This document shows, in pieces, positions 1 to 9,570 of a DNA stretch of 64,000 bases. Every line of letters starts with the position of its first letter. Position 1 is the stretch's first letter. The position numbers and the translations under genes are program-made. The DNA lies in NCBI RefSeq assembly GCF_002836255.1, contig NZ_PJAU01000061.1, positions 62,001 through 126,000 on the forward strand, in the 5' to 3' direction. The notes beneath the pieces were generated by a model, which saw nothing but the letters and a program-made list of their open reading frames with translations, had not been told where the DNA came from and did no database searches. The stretch comes from Colwellia sp. 75C3. GTDB lineage: Bacteria > Pseudomonadota > Gammaproteobacteria > Enterobacterales > Alteromonadaceae.

Positions 1-1
1 T

Positions 2-139
2 TGTGTCGCTGTTTTCATTCTTACCGCTTGCTCTCCTACCATCGGGAGCGAAGAATGGTGTGCTGTTATGAAAGAAAAACCTAAAGGGGACTGGACTGCA
101 ACAGAAGCTAAAGATTTTACTAAGCACTGTATTTTTTAA
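2..139 (+). CDS. DUF3012-type small lipoprotein, 5' end outside window
   Basis: Reading frame 2 is open from the window edge to TAA at 137-139. It carries a lipobox-like LTAC followed by SPTIGSEEWCAVMKEKPKGD and a C-terminal DFTKHCIF, a pattern I recognise from the short DUF3012 family of gammaproteobacterial lipoproteins. The Cys of LTAC would be lipidated, leaving a mature peptide of about 35 residues with two further Cys. The first residues of the signal peptide are missing. Function of the family is unknown to me. Confidence 0.75.
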   Translation, partial: CVAVFILTACSPTIGSEEWCAVMKEKPKGDWTATEAKDFTKHCIF

Positions 140-286
140 AGTAAAGTTAGCTGTCTTCGTATAGAATCCGCTATACAGATTTTCTGAGTAAAATTTTTGA
201 AATAGAAAAATAAAAACAGAAAAGTCAAAACAGTGAATTTACACTAGTAACACCTTCTTATCCCTTTCTAAAATGACCCAAAATAA

Positions 287-1159
287 ATGACTAATATAAC
301 GATAGCAACTCACAACGGTAACTTTCATGCAGATGATGTATTCAGTATCGCTGCACTTAAAAACATTTTTCCGTCTATTGAACTCATACGTACACGTAAT
401 TTAGAGCTTATCGCAAAAGCCGATATTGTCATCGATGTAGGTGGTGAATATGATTCCGATGCCGGTCGTTTTGATCATCATCAACGTGGTGGTGCTGGTG
501 AGCGTGAAAATGGTATTCCTTATTCATCATTTGGTTTAATTTGGCAGAAATATGGTTTAGAAATCTGTCAGGGTAATCAAGAGGTAGCAAATTCCGTAGA
601 TACTGGATTAGTATCTACCATTGATGCAATTGATTGCGGTCATGTCGAGGGTGTTTCACAAGGTATTAGCCTTAGCCAAACCATTTCAATGTTTAACCCA
701 ACGTGGCAAGAAGATAGTCACTTTGATACTTGTTTTGATGAAGCGGTTGAATTTGCATCACGCGTTTTAACACGTTTTATTGCCTCTGCTAACGGCGGCA
801 TTAGTGCAAAAGATATCGTGGCTAAAGCTATCGACAATGCTAAAGATCCTCGAGTGATCGTTTTAGAACAATATACGCCATGGAAAAGAACCGTTCACGC
901 GTTGTCTGAAGTAGCTTTGTACATGGTTTACCCATCAAATTCTGGCCAATGGCGAATTCAAACAGTACCTGTTGAACCGGGTTCATTTGAAGACAGAAAA
1001 CCATTACCTAACGGTTGGGCTGGTTTATCTGATCAAGCGCTTAAAGACGTAACGGGTATTGATGACGCAATGTTTTGCCATAATGGTTTGTTTATTGCGG
1101 GCGCAGAATCATTTGAAAGCACCATGAAAATGGCAGACATGGCACTTGAAGCAGAGTAG
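287..1159 (+). CDS. MYG1/UPF0160 family metal-dependent hydrolase
   Basis: A 290-residue protein with THNGNFHADDVFS near the N-terminus and FDHHQRGGAG near residue 65, the metal-binding signatures of the MYG1 (UPF0160) branch of the DHH phosphoesterase superfamily. Eukaryotic MYG1 is a 3'-5' RNA exonuclease; the bacterial members are less studied, so a phosphoesterase or exonuclease role is family inference. Length matches bacterial homologues. No clear ribosome binding site precedes the ATG, but the conserved N-terminus begins here. It appears monocistronic or loosely linked to the small zinc protein downstream. Confidence 0.88.
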   Translation: MTNITIATHNGNFHADDVFSIAALKNIFPSIELIRTRNLELIAKADIVIDVGGEYDSDAGRFDHHQRGGAGERENGIPYSSFGLIWQKYGLEICQGNQEVANSVDTGLVSTIDAIDCGHVEGVSQGISLSQTISMFNPTWQEDSHFDTCFDEAVEFASRVLTRFIASANGGISAKDIVAKAIDNAKDPRVIVLEQYTPWKRTVHALSEVALYMVYPSNSGQWRIQTVPVEPGSFEDRKPLPNGWAGLSDQALKDVTGIDDAMFCHNGLFIAGAESFESTMKMADMALEAE

Positions 1160-1250
1160 AAGTCACTTATCCGTTATAAAATACTAAAAGCATAACAATT
1201 CAATGTTCAGTTCTTGAGTTGTTATGTGTTTTGGAAAGTCGAGAGAAAAA

Positions 1251-1448
1251 ATGCATCAATTAACTAAGAAGTCTATAGACTGTCCTTACTGTGGTGAAAC
1301 GATTAAGGTGCTAATTGATTCAACTGACGTCGCACAGCAGTATATTGAAGATTGCCAAGTATGTTGTAAGCCAATAAATTTCTTAGTGTTTGAAAGTGAT
1401 GAGGGTGAACTTACCGTCAGTGTTTTCAGTGAAGATGAAGCGTTTTAA
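1251..1448 (+). CDS. CPXCG-motif cysteine-rich small protein
   Basis: About 65 residues with CPYCGE and a second EDCQVCCKP pair, then an acidic tail, matching the CPXCG-type zinc-ribbon family common in marine gammaproteobacteria. An upstream in-frame ATG at 1224 exists, but ATG 1251 has GAGAG a few bases before it and gives the usual family length, so I chose it. Likely binds one zinc ion; cellular role unknown. Confidence 0.85.
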   Translation: MHQLTKKSIDCPYCGETIKVLIDSTDVAQQYIEDCQVCCKPINFLVFESDEGELTVSVFSEDEAF

Positions 1449-1484
1449 TAAAACCAAAAGTAACTGAAACGACATTGATTAAAG

Positions 1485-1537
1485 AAGGGATTAAGTTGCT
1501 GTATTGCCTTAGCATACAAAAACTTAATCCCTTTTTT
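1485..1537 (+). terminator. Rho-independent terminator after the CPXCG gene
   Basis: A 13-bp perfect inverted repeat (arms 1485-1497 and 1521-1533) is followed by a T run to 1537. It lies between convergent genes and may serve both strands. Confidence 0.8.
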
Positions 1538-1585
1538 CATCTGTTAACTTATAACGCTACTTTTCAACGTTATAAGTTAAGCTAA

Positions 1586-3934
1586 CTAGAAGTTATAATC
1601 TACTTGTATGCCATAAGTCGCTGGTCGGTCGACAAAACCATAAAAAGTATCGGTACCAAAAGTACTACCCGATAATGGATTATTACCCACATAGGTTAAT
1701 ACTTCTTCATTAGTCATGTTTTTACCAAACAGCGCAATATTCCAATTTTCGCTTTCAAGGGCAATACGCATATCAACTTTGTTGTAAGCATCTTCTTCAT
1801 AAAGCGGGTTTAAGTTAACATCAACATTTTGTTTTGCTGAATGATACAGACCGAGTGTCGTTCTGAAGTATTCAAAACCTAAAAATGAAATATCAGTGAA
1901 GTAATCAAAACCAATACTTGCGGTAAACTTCGGGGTATATTGCCCAGATTTACCCGTGTAGTCACATAGTTGATTGCCATCAGCGCCCATATCACCATCA
2001 GGAACTTGTCTGCTGTGACAGTTACCATTGGTGAAATCTTTGTATTCATGATCTAAATAAGCCATACCATATTGCATTGATAAACCATCGAGTATTATCC
2101 AACGGCCATCTACTTCAACACCTTGAACAACCGTTTCTTTGGCATTACCCACATTAAAACCGAGTATGCCATCAAACTGGCTAACCTGTAAGTTATCGTA
2201 TTCAGTGCGATAAAAAGATAAGTTTACTTCTAAAGTATCATCAAGTAATAAAGACTTTATTCCTAGTTCATAAGCGGTTGCTTCTTCTTCTTCAAACTCC
2301 CATGAATTCACGTTATTTGCTCGCGCATCAAAACCACCCGCTTTAAAGCCTGTGGTAGCAGAAGCATAAACCATAATATCTTGGTCAAGCTTGTAACTTA
2401 CATTAATCAGTGGCGTAAAAGAGGTTTCATTACGTTCACCTTGAAGATTATGACCTTCAGGTGAGTAGGGGCTCTGTTCACTTTGAATACCAAAGGCAAG
2501 ATCAAATATAGCCGGTGCATATGGATTTGTAGTAATGTCGCCTGTACTGATATCAGTAATATTCATTACACGTGATGACGTTTTGTCTTCACTGGTATAA
2601 CGTGCTCCTAAGGTCAGTGTTAACGCATCTGTAAAGTGATAACGACCTTGGAAAAAGGCTGAATACATATCAGTATCTAATTGGTAGTTACGACCTGCTG
2701 CTTGTCCATGAATAGGTAATAACATAGGCTTACCTAAACCTAGAATACTGTTTGTTGGTATTATGATGTTGTCATCAAAGGCAAGTTCGCTGGTTTGGTA
2801 AAACAAGCCACCTAACCAATCAAATTTTTCGCCTACGGGGGAAACTAATCGAATCTCTTGACTGAACTGCTCGTATTCTTCATCAATAAATACTGAAAAA
2901 ATAGGCGCTGCGGTATAATCACAATCACAGGTTTCAACAAAGTCGTATGAAACTAAACCTGATACAGTAGTAAGGGTGTAGTCACCAAATTTGAAGTTAG
3001 CCGTTAACGTGGCATTATTTAAGCTGTTACTATTACTCTCTTCAGCGTCAGCTTGGCGCTCATAATTTAACACACTATCACTAATTGCATTAGGATGCCC
3101 TAAAGCCCCTAATATCTGACTAAATGTTGCGCCAGGCATAGGAGAGCCGGCAAGCGCTGGTTCATCTTTTATTACTTCAATTTGTCGACCAGTACCATCA
3201 AAATCATCTTGTTCGATTTTGAATAAGAAGTTCATGGTATCACTTGGCTCCCACAATAAACTCAAACGAACGGCACTTTCTTCACGAATTGTTTCATCAC
3301 GATTTTTAAAGGTATTTTCAATATAGCCATCTTCTGAATAATCTCTAACCGCTAATCTCGCTGACAAAGTCTCAGTTAATGCACCCGTTACCATACCGGT
3401 AAATTCAGTAGCACCATTGGTAGGTTGATACTGTACGCCAAGATGTATTTCAGTATCTTGTGTTGGTTTTGCTGAGGATAAGTTTAACGCACCTGCAACC
3501 GAGTTTTTACCAAACATAATGGATTGCGGCCCTTTTAGGACTTCAATTCTTTCTAAATCGAGAAATGGCATACGTAATAACTGTTGACGACCATAATGTA
3601 CACCATCGATATACTGACCAACAGATTGCTCAAAACCTTGGTTATTACCCGTACCTATACCGCGGATAAACATTTGAGTACTAATACCTGTTTCTGTCAT
3701 ATGCAAGTTAGGCACGGAATATTGTAAGTCATCAATTTTTTCAATGCTTTTTTCTTTTAAGTCTTCAGCACTTAGTACGTTCATTGATATCGGCGTTTCT
3801 TGCGCATTTTCCGATCTTTTTTGTGCCGTTACTTGAATTACTTCTAAAGTTGCTTGCTCTTGTGCTATTGCAGCATTAATTGCAAAAGCACAGGCACTTA
3901 GGGTGAATATGCTTTTTATTGCCTTGTTTTTCAT
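1586..3934 (-). CDS. TonB-dependent outer-membrane receptor
   Basis: A 782-residue protein with a signal peptide (ending AINAAIA), a TonB-box-like LEVIQVTAQKR, a plug domain with RGIGTGNNQGFEQSVGQYIDGV and RIEVLKGPQSIMFGKNSVAGAL, and a C-terminal beta-barrel ending in an aromatic (VDYNF). This is the architecture of a TonB-dependent transporter that imports a large or scarce ligand with energy from ExbBD-TonB. Sequence style fits the broad marine receptor group annotated for carbohydrates or other organics; the ligand cannot be read from sequence. It is divergent from an AraC regulator that may control it. Confidence 0.93.
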   Translation of the reverse strand: MKNKAIKSIFTLSACAFAINAAIAQEQATLEVIQVTAQKRSENAQETPISMNVLSAEDLKEKSIEKIDDLQYSVPNLHMTETGISTQMFIRGIGTGNNQGFEQSVGQYIDGVHYGRQQLLRMPFLDLERIEVLKGPQSIMFGKNSVAGALNLSSAKPTQDTEIHLGVQYQPTNGATEFTGMVTGALTETLSARLAVRDYSEDGYIENTFKNRDETIREESAVRLSLLWEPSDTMNFLFKIEQDDFDGTGRQIEVIKDEPALAGSPMPGATFSQILGALGHPNAISDSVLNYERQADAEESNSNSLNNATLTANFKFGDYTLTTVSGLVSYDFVETCDCDYTAAPIFSVFIDEEYEQFSQEIRLVSPVGEKFDWLGGLFYQTSELAFDDNIIIPTNSILGLGKPMLLPIHGQAAGRNYQLDTDMYSAFFQGRYHFTDALTLTLGARYTSEDKTSSRVMNITDISTGDITTNPYAPAIFDLAFGIQSEQSPYSPEGHNLQGERNETSFTPLINVSYKLDQDIMVYASATTGFKAGGFDARANNVNSWEFEEEEATAYELGIKSLLLDDTLEVNLSFYRTEYDNLQVSQFDGILGFNVGNAKETVVQGVEVDGRWIILDGLSMQYGMAYLDHEYKDFTNGNCHSRQVPDGDMGADGNQLCDYTGKSGQYTPKFTASIGFDYFTDISFLGFEYFRTTLGLYHSAKQNVDVNLNPLYEEDAYNKVDMRIALESENWNIALFGKNMTNEEVLTYVGNNPLSGSTFGTDTFYGFVDRPATYGIQVDYNF

Positions 3935-4090
3935 GTTATCTGACTCTCTTATTATAATTATAATTTTTGGTAACCTTAATAATATAAAGACGAGTGATAG
4001 TGAAGATAAGGTGATAAACGGTCAACTTTAAGTGAAAAGCGGTCAATTTGTGGTTAACTGGTGCTAAATAATAAAAAGAGAAGTCATGAT

Positions 4091-5119
4091 ATGGTTCCAC
4101 AAAATAGTTTACCCGCTAATTTTACCGGCCAAGTTTTTGCGCATAAACTTAACTTTATTTCGACTACCTTAGCTAACAGCGGTATTGATTTATCACGCTT
4201 GTTAAAGGACACCGATATTGAGTCCGACGGATTAAATGACCGTGAATATAAAATTAATAAGGAACAAATAGTCACCTTTTACCGCAATATTTTAGCTTTA
4301 GAAATTCCTGGTGTGAGTTTACTGTTGGGGGCCTCTATAAAGCCTAAAGATTACGGCTTATATGGCTGTACGTTATTATGCTGCAAAGACTTACGTTCAT
4401 TACTGGAATTTTCTCTTCAATATCATAATTTGGTCACAAAAACGGTTAATATGTCACTGCATCTTGATGATGAATCTGAACAATCGTGCTTTCGTTTTGA
4501 GGATCTATTGTTTGCCAGTGATTTAGCCGAATTTAATATAGAGCTACAGTGCGTCATTGTTTTATCTTTGGTTAGAGATTTTTTAGACAAAGACGATTTC
4601 GCTTTTGACGCTTTACGGTTTAGTTTTGATAAACCAAAACATCACCAAGATTATGAAGACTTTTTTGGTTGCCCAATTAGTTATGGTAATCAGTACAGTG
4701 AATTTGTTTTTAGTGACGATAAATGGTCATTAAATACGCCTAAAAGTAATCCTTTCGCAATGCCGTTATTGCTTAATCAATGTGATTCAGTACTAGATTC
4801 AGTACGATCTAAAAACGAGTTTTTGATCACCATCAATCAATGGATAGCCGCAAATATGCATAAAGAGCTTTGTGCTGAGAATTTAGCAAGCGACTTATAC
4901 CTAACACCGAGAACGCTGCGCAGAAAGCTTTCAGAGCAGGGCACCAGCTTTAGAGACATAGTTAAAGAGTTACGCTGTAGTGCAGCTAAAAAATTAATAA
5001 CAGAGACACAATTGACCATTGAAGATATTGGCTGCTCTATTGGATTTAATGATGCGTCTAACTTCAGAGCTGCTTTTAAAAAATGGACAGGACAAACGCC
5101 ATCAAACCTTAGAATGTGA
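4091..5119 (+). CDS. AraC-family transcriptional regulator (arabinose_bd-type sensor)
   Basis: About 342 residues: an N-terminal ligand-binding domain (roughly 10-200) of the type found in OruR/ArgR-like AraC proteins, then a C-terminal double helix-turn-helix including LASDLYLTPRTLRRKLSEQGTSF and GFNDASNFRAAFKKWTGQTPS, the AraC signature. A GTG at 4061 would add ten residues; ATG 4091 is preferred because AGAGAAG lies about eight bases upstream. It is divergent from the TonB receptor across a short gap, suggesting local control of it. Ligand unknown. Confidence 0.88.
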   Translation: MVPQNSLPANFTGQVFAHKLNFISTTLANSGIDLSRLLKDTDIESDGLNDREYKINKEQIVTFYRNILALEIPGVSLLLGASIKPKDYGLYGCTLLCCKDLRSLLEFSLQYHNLVTKTVNMSLHLDDESEQSCFRFEDLLFASDLAEFNIELQCVIVLSLVRDFLDKDDFAFDALRFSFDKPKHHQDYEDFFGCPISYGNQYSEFVFSDDKWSLNTPKSNPFAMPLLLNQCDSVLDSVRSKNEFLITINQWIAANMHKELCAENLASDLYLTPRTLRRKLSEQGTSFRDIVKELRCSAAKKLITETQLTIEDIGCSIGFNDASNFRAAFKKWTGQTPSNLRM

Positions 5120-5339
5120 CTACGGAAAATGATTGGATTATTATAATTAACGGTTGTTCATTTGTTGAAAGGATACCGGCAAGTTCATTTTATAGAGCAA
5201 GCAATGCTTTGATCCCATTGATTTACTAGAGTAACTTACTTTTATTTGTATATAATCGAAAGTTCAGTTAATTCATCTTTGTTTTTCTCTGAGAGTTCAG
5301 TAAAATAGTTAGTCTTTAACAATTATGTAAAGGTTAGTG

Positions 5340-5570
5340 ATGAAACGCGTTGTTTTATATATTTCAGATAAATGCCCCCATTGCCGTGAAGCTAAAAAAT
5401 ACTTGGATGATAATGGCATTAAATACAGATTAACAAATGCGAAAATGCAGCGCGGAAGAAAAGAGCTTGACGCTATAGGTGTTAGCTCTGTACCAGCCCT
5501 TAAAATTGGTACTGAATTAATGATTGGCTGGAATATCAAAGATTTCCAGAAACTCTATGCCGCTGATTAA
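5340..5570 (+). CDS. Glutaredoxin-family thiol-disulfide protein
   Basis: A 76-residue thioredoxin-fold protein with CPHC at the start of helix 1 (YISDKCPHCREAKKYLDD), the cis-Pro region SSVPALKIG, and a final helix. This is a dithiol glutaredoxin-like protein, probably cytosolic because no signal peptide is seen. GTG at 5337 and ATG at 5340 are both possible; AAAGG at about 5329-5333 sits well for ATG 5340. Partner unknown. Confidence 0.85.
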   Translation: MKRVVLYISDKCPHCREAKKYLDDNGIKYRLTNAKMQRGRKELDAIGVSSVPALKIGTELMIGWNIKDFQKLYAAD

Positions 5571-5826
5571 TAAACAGAACTTGCTAACTTAGTCATTGAT
5601 CACACTATTTCGAGTTGATAGAAAAATATAGAGGGGCAGAGCATCATATAATCCGGCCATTAACATTATATTGGTGACATCAACGCCTGTTATACTAAGG
5701 TTCTATGGGATTATTAATATCCGATGGTAATTAAACTATCCCATTAGTTAAAATATCTCATGTCCGAAAAGTGGTGAATTTGGCAATTATAATAAGCTCC
5801 TTTTGATGAAAGTATAGGGATTTTAG

Positions 5827-6720
5827 TTACATATCCTCCAGACCAATAACTCCTAAGCTTAAGTGTTCTAAAAATACTTTTACTTTCTCAAGTGGGTATT
5901 TCTTTCCTGAGTAAAACGCATATAACACAAGATCTTCAGGTTCGTAGTTAAGATCAATGTTAATAAGAGAGCCATTGTCTATCTCTGCTTGGCATGCATG
6001 AGTGGGCAAAATGGCAAAGCCGAGACCTTTCATTGCACCGGCCTTGGCAATGTTACCGCTATTAACTTTATAGCTGGATTGCAGTTGAATGGTTTGGTTT
6101 TCCTTAAATCGCCAAGGTATCCCCTTGAGTACAGATAGAGTGGTGATACAGGGGGCTTTACTCATCTCATCTAATGAACGTGGCAATGGATGCTTTTTAA
6201 GCAGTTCTGGTGCGGCAACTACAGAGCTTGGCCAACGTAGGATTTCCTTAGCGACCCAGCCTGAATCTTCTAATACCCCACGGCCAAAACGCAATACTAA
6301 ATCAAAGCCATCTAACAAGCCTTCTTTTGGATTTAATTGGGTGTCACAACTTAGTTGTATTCGAGGATGCTCGAAGCAAAAGTTTGCGATTATTTCAGCC
6401 ATGAAGGGGAGGTCTGGCAAGACAATTTTAAGCTGTCCAGACAGTGAGTTTCCAGACAATGTGACTTCCTCAAGGGCATCATTCACTGCTTGTGTCAGTG
6501 GTGAAATAGACTGATATAACTTTTTTCCTGATGCGGTAGGAATCATCTTACGCGTAGTGCGTTCCAATAATCGTAAATCAAGTTGTTGCTCCAATAAAGC
6601 GACATGACGACTAATATTCGATGTTGGCAATTGAAGCTGCTCTGCTGCCAGCTTAAAACTCAAGTTTTCATATACGGACTGAAAGCTAAGTAACCACTGA
6701 AGTTCAATTTTCTCAATCAT
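5827..6720 (-). CDS. LysR-family transcriptional regulator
   Basis: A 297-residue LysR protein: winged HTH in residues 5-65 (LSFKLAAEQLQLPTSNISRHVALLEQQLDLRLLERT), then a periplasmic-binding-protein-like effector domain (WVAKEILRWPSSVVAAP, GLGFAILPTHACQ). It belongs to the AaeR/DsdC-like subgroup by the TPTSNISRHV style. It is divergent from the flavin monooxygenase 105 bp away, so control of that gene is the simple inference. Confidence 0.92.
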   Translation of the reverse strand: MIEKIELQWLLSFQSVYENLSFKLAAEQLQLPTSNISRHVALLEQQLDLRLLERTTRKMIPTASGKKLYQSISPLTQAVNDALEEVTLSGNSLSGQLKIVLPDLPFMAEIIANFCFEHPRIQLSCDTQLNPKEGLLDGFDLVLRFGRGVLEDSGWVAKEILRWPSSVVAAPELLKKHPLPRSLDEMSKAPCITTLSVLKGIPWRFKENQTIQLQSSYKVNSGNIAKAGAMKGLGFAILPTHACQAEIDNGSLINIDLNYEPEDLVLYAFYSGKKYPLEKVKVFLEHLSLGVIGLEDM

Positions 6721-6824
6721 TTATTCACTCATAAAATGGGATTAATAAAGTGATAATAGCTTATTTATCCTAAATTGTGGATTTGTAATAATGGCTAGAT
6801 AATTTTATTAACGAGGTAGGTTAG

Positions 6825-7934
6825 ATGAAAAATAACAATAGAATTGCGATTGTCGGTGCAGGCGTTGCAGGATTAGCACTGGCGATACTTGCAACACAAA
6901 AGGGCTATCAGGTGAGTATATATGAGCGTGATAGTAAGATCTCGTCTATTGGCGCAGGTGTAACCCTATGGCCTAATGCCATTTTTGTTCTGCAACAGAT
7001 GGGCTTGGAAAAAGAGATAAAACATATGGGCGGGATGCCTAGTGATATGCGTCAATTTGATCAATATGGTGTTCAGCAAGGCGAGCTTAATATTGAAGAA
7101 GCTAATACATTGAGTGGTTTCTCCAGTGTGACAATATTACGTCGTGATCTTATGAACATACTGGCTAGAGCGTTATACAACCTGGGTGTTGAAATACATT
7201 TTAATTGTTCGATAACAGAACAAGATATTGAGGGATTAAAACAAGAGTGCATTCTGGTGGTAGGTGCCGATGGAAGAATGAACTCAGTCGTACGTCAGAC
7301 ATTATACCCACAGAAGGTGCAACCTTGTTATCAGGGTTTCATAAATATTCTTGGTATTAGTCAGCTTAATGAAAATATTTTAGAGGGTACCATTCATGAT
7401 TATCGTAGTTCAGGCGAGCGATTTGGCATTGTGCCAATTAAGGACGGATTATGTTTTTGGGCTGGCGGATGGAGTAGTGGTATTGATAAAGAGCGGCCCT
7501 TATCTGCCTGGTACAACGAGATGCATCAGCGTTTTATGAACTGGCCAGCACCAGTAAAAAATGTACTTAATTGTTATGAAAAATCGTCGCTAAATCGTAT
7601 TTTTGTACATGATATTGAACCTTTGCCCTATTGGCATCAAGGCAATGTTTTAATTATTGGAGATGCAGCCCATGCACCTTTACCCACTTCTGGGCAGGGA
7701 GCGTGCCAAGCATTGGAAGATGCTTGGCATCTTGTCCGAAATTTTGAAATAAAAGGTGAGTTAGATAACATGCTTACAGATTTTTATCATCAGCGTATTG
7801 TGAAAACTTCGATGACTCAAGTTGCTGGACGACAGTTAGCAAAGAGAATTTTTGGAGACTATTCTGAGCCTCATCCCTCTGTTTTAAGAATTTCCGCTGA
7901 ACAGTTAAGCCAGTTCTGGATGAAGGGATTATAA
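6825..7934 (+). CDS. FAD-dependent monooxygenase (aromatic hydroxylase type)
   Basis: A 369-residue class A flavoprotein monooxygenase: N-terminal Rossmann GAGVAGLALA, GAGVTLWPNA, central VGADGRMNSVVR (DG motif) and GDAAHAPLPTSGQGACQALEDAWHL (GD motif) binding FAD and NAD(P)H. Such enzymes hydroxylate aromatic or related substrates (salicylate, 6-hydroxynicotinate, urate, zeaxanthin types); the substrate here is not readable. GAGGT precedes the ATG. The divergent LysR gene suggests induction by substrate. Confidence 0.9.
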   Translation: MKNNNRIAIVGAGVAGLALAILATQKGYQVSIYERDSKISSIGAGVTLWPNAIFVLQQMGLEKEIKHMGGMPSDMRQFDQYGVQQGELNIEEANTLSGFSSVTILRRDLMNILARALYNLGVEIHFNCSITEQDIEGLKQECILVVGADGRMNSVVRQTLYPQKVQPCYQGFINILGISQLNENILEGTIHDYRSSGERFGIVPIKDGLCFWAGGWSSGIDKERPLSAWYNEMHQRFMNWPAPVKNVLNCYEKSSLNRIFVHDIEPLPYWHQGNVLIIGDAAHAPLPTSGQGACQALEDAWHLVRNFEIKGELDNMLTDFYHQRIVKTSMTQVAGRQLAKRIFGDYSEPHPSVLRISAEQLSQFWMKGL

Positions 7935-8286
7935 ATGAAATCAACATAAACTGAGTACCCTATATTTCTGTCGAATATTAAGGTACTTAACTCAAATGTT
8001 TATCCGAAAGTTATACCTAAACCACGTTCACGAAGTAGACGGTGCGCCACAACAACTCACGGTTACCGTTGGCTCACCGCGAACTTATGGATTAAGACTT
8101 ACCTATCATTTATGAGCTAAACAATAAGTTCAAACATACCTAGTGACAGACCAGTCAATTATTACCAATTTCATTGTTTATAATTATTTGATACTGTGGG
8201 ATATTAACAATAGTTAATATCCCACAGTATCATGGAACAGACATTACTAAGTGTGATCGGTAATTTGTTGTTAAGAGTACTCAATC
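7935..8286. other. Intergenic region with perfect hairpin and possible remnant
   Basis: No gene with a start is supported here. Positions about 8024-8100 are visibly richer in G+C than the surroundings and stay open in one frame, so they could be a decayed fragment of an unidentified gene. The 15-mer TGTTTATCCGAAAGT at 7997-8011 recurs at 23033-23047. A long hairpin occupies 8189-8232. Confidence 0.4.
8189..8232. repeat. 20-bp perfect inverted repeat, 4-nt loop, no T tract
   Basis: Arms 8189-8208 and 8213-8232 are exactly complementary around a four-base loop (AATA). There is no T run after either arm, so it does not look like a standard intrinsic terminator. It could be a protein-binding palindrome, an RNA processing site or a mobile-element end. 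Confidence 0.85.
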
Positions 8287-8592
8287 ATGAAGATGTTTTA
8301 TAGCAACGAAAGTCACTTTCTTGTCAACAATGTAAAAAATATCATTGAGGCACAAGACATAAAGGTATTTATTAAAAATGAATTCGCACAGGGAGCTATA
8401 GGAGAAATATCTGCTTTTGATTCCTGGCCTGAGCTTTGGGTTTTCGACGATTCAGACTTTGATCACGCAGTAGAAATAGTTAAATCATCTCAAGCAGTTA
8501 TTCAAGCGGTGGATTGGACATGCAAAAATTGTTCAGAGACAAATGACGCATCTTTTGAAATATGCTGGAATTGTCAGCGTGGAAATTCATAA
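8287..8592 (+). CDS. DUF2007-like domain plus C-terminal zinc ribbon
   Basis: A 101-residue protein. Residues 1-75 resemble the DUF2007 'putative signal transducing protein' fold (MKMFYSNESHFLVNNVKNIIEAQDIKVFIKNE, then PELWVFDDSDFDHAVEIV). Residues 79-97 form a small zinc ribbon, WTCKNCSETNDASFEICWNCQ, with two CxxC pairs. DUF2007 domains often occur with such ribbons. Cytosolic; function unknown. Confidence 0.8.
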   Translation: MKMFYSNESHFLVNNVKNIIEAQDIKVFIKNEFAQGAIGEISAFDSWPELWVFDDSDFDHAVEIVKSSQAVIQAVDWTCKNCSETNDASFEICWNCQRGNS

Positions 8593-8647
8593 CAGGGTCA
8601 ATAGTGACGAGTATAAATAACAAATATAAATAATCAAGGAGTTGGTG

Positions 8648-8905
8648 ATGCCGACAAATAAGCACAAAAGAAAAGCCTCTTCACATGTTAAATCTAAATC
8701 AGTAAAGAGTATTCAGTCATCTGGGCTGATAACATCACATCCAAAAGTCTTTGTTCTTGGTGGTTTGAGCTTTGTTGCCTTAGGTATTTATCTTTTAGCG
8801 TTTGAATCTCAAAATAATGCCATGTTTGGTGTTGCTATGCTGTCTCTTATTGCAGGGGTAGTGACAACCATTTATGCGAACTTTGCGGTACCTAAAAAGA
8901 AATAG
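8648..8905 (+). CDS. Small two-TM membrane protein, unknown function
   Basis: About 85 residues: a basic N-terminal stretch (KHKRKASSHVKSKSVK), then two hydrophobic segments (VFVLGGLSFVALGIYLLAF and AMFGVAMLSLIAGVVTTIYA) and a basic end. AAGGAG at 8637-8642 is correctly spaced for ATG 8648 rather than the TTG at 8642. I do not recognise a family. It is closely followed by another small membrane gene. Confidence 0.7.
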   Translation: MPTNKHKRKASSHVKSKSVKSIQSSGLITSHPKVFVLGGLSFVALGIYLLAFESQNNAMFGVAMLSLIAGVVTTIYANFAVPKKK

Positions 8906-8927
8906 CTTAAAACAGGAGGATGTCTAA

Positions 8928-9134
8928 ATGGATAGTGCATCAATAATGGTTTGGAGTGTTTTATTTGGTGGTATAGGCATGGGCTATTTTGTCTATGGAA
9001 GAAAACAAAAAGCGATCGTACCTTTTTGTATAGGGCTCTTACTTTTTGTATTCCCATATTTTATGTCTAGCGTAGCGATCTTACTTATTGTTGGTGTTAT
9101 TTTAGTAGCAATACCGTATTTCATAAAGATTTAG
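8928..9134 (+). CDS. Small membrane protein with two to three TM segments
   Basis: A 68-residue hydrophobic protein (SVLFGGIGMGYFVYGRKQKAIVPF, then IGLLLFVFPYF and AILLIVGVILVAIPYF). It matches a widespread family of tiny proteins in gammaproteobacteria often labelled 'amino acid transport protein', a label that sequence does not justify. AGGAGG lies 8-13 bases before the ATG. Twenty-two bases separate it from the preceding small membrane gene, so the two are likely co-transcribed. Confidence 0.8.
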   Translation: MDSASIMVWSVLFGGIGMGYFVYGRKQKAIVPFCIGLLLFVFPYFMSSVAILLIVGVILVAIPYFIKI

Positions 9135-9339
9135 CCCATTTTATCTTTTTCATAAGGTTTAATTTTAATTGGTTAATTTTTAACATAAAAGTGCGTTTTT
9201 TGAACTTTATTGTCAAATCCTTTCTGTCGTTGCTAATTGTTACATAAATTACGACGATAATCGTACTAAATAGTAGCATTCTGTCTCACTTTAGATTAAA
9301 TTTGCGCCTTAAATTTACTACAGTTAAAAAGAGCGCCTT

Positions 9340-9570
9340 ATGTTAGAAAATACTCTCCCTCAACTCGAACAACTGATTGAAGATATCATTGCAAAAAATA
9401 ACCAGCTTAAAAGTCAAGTTGTAGAACTTGAGCAACAAAAATCATTGCTTATTGATGAAAATGAAACGTTGCAACTTGAAGCACTTGACGGTGAAGAAAA
9501 GCAAAAACAAACGAACAATGTATTAACCAGCCTTTTAGGCAAATTACAAAGTGTAGAAGAGGTTAATTAA
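9340..9570 (+). CDS. TIGR02449-type ZapB-like coiled-coil protein
   Basis: A 76-residue coiled coil (QLEQLIEDIIAKNNQLKSQVVELEQQKSLLIDENETLQ) of the small family found directly before zapA in many gammaproteobacteria. By position and structure it resembles ZapB, which bridges ZapA-FtsZ to the nucleoid; that role is inferred. Its stop overlaps the zapA start by one base (TAATG), implying translational coupling. Confidence 0.8.
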   Translation: MLENTLPQLEQLIEDIIAKNNQLKSQVVELEQQKSLLIDENETLQLEALDGEEKQKQTNNVLTSLLGKLQSVEEVN

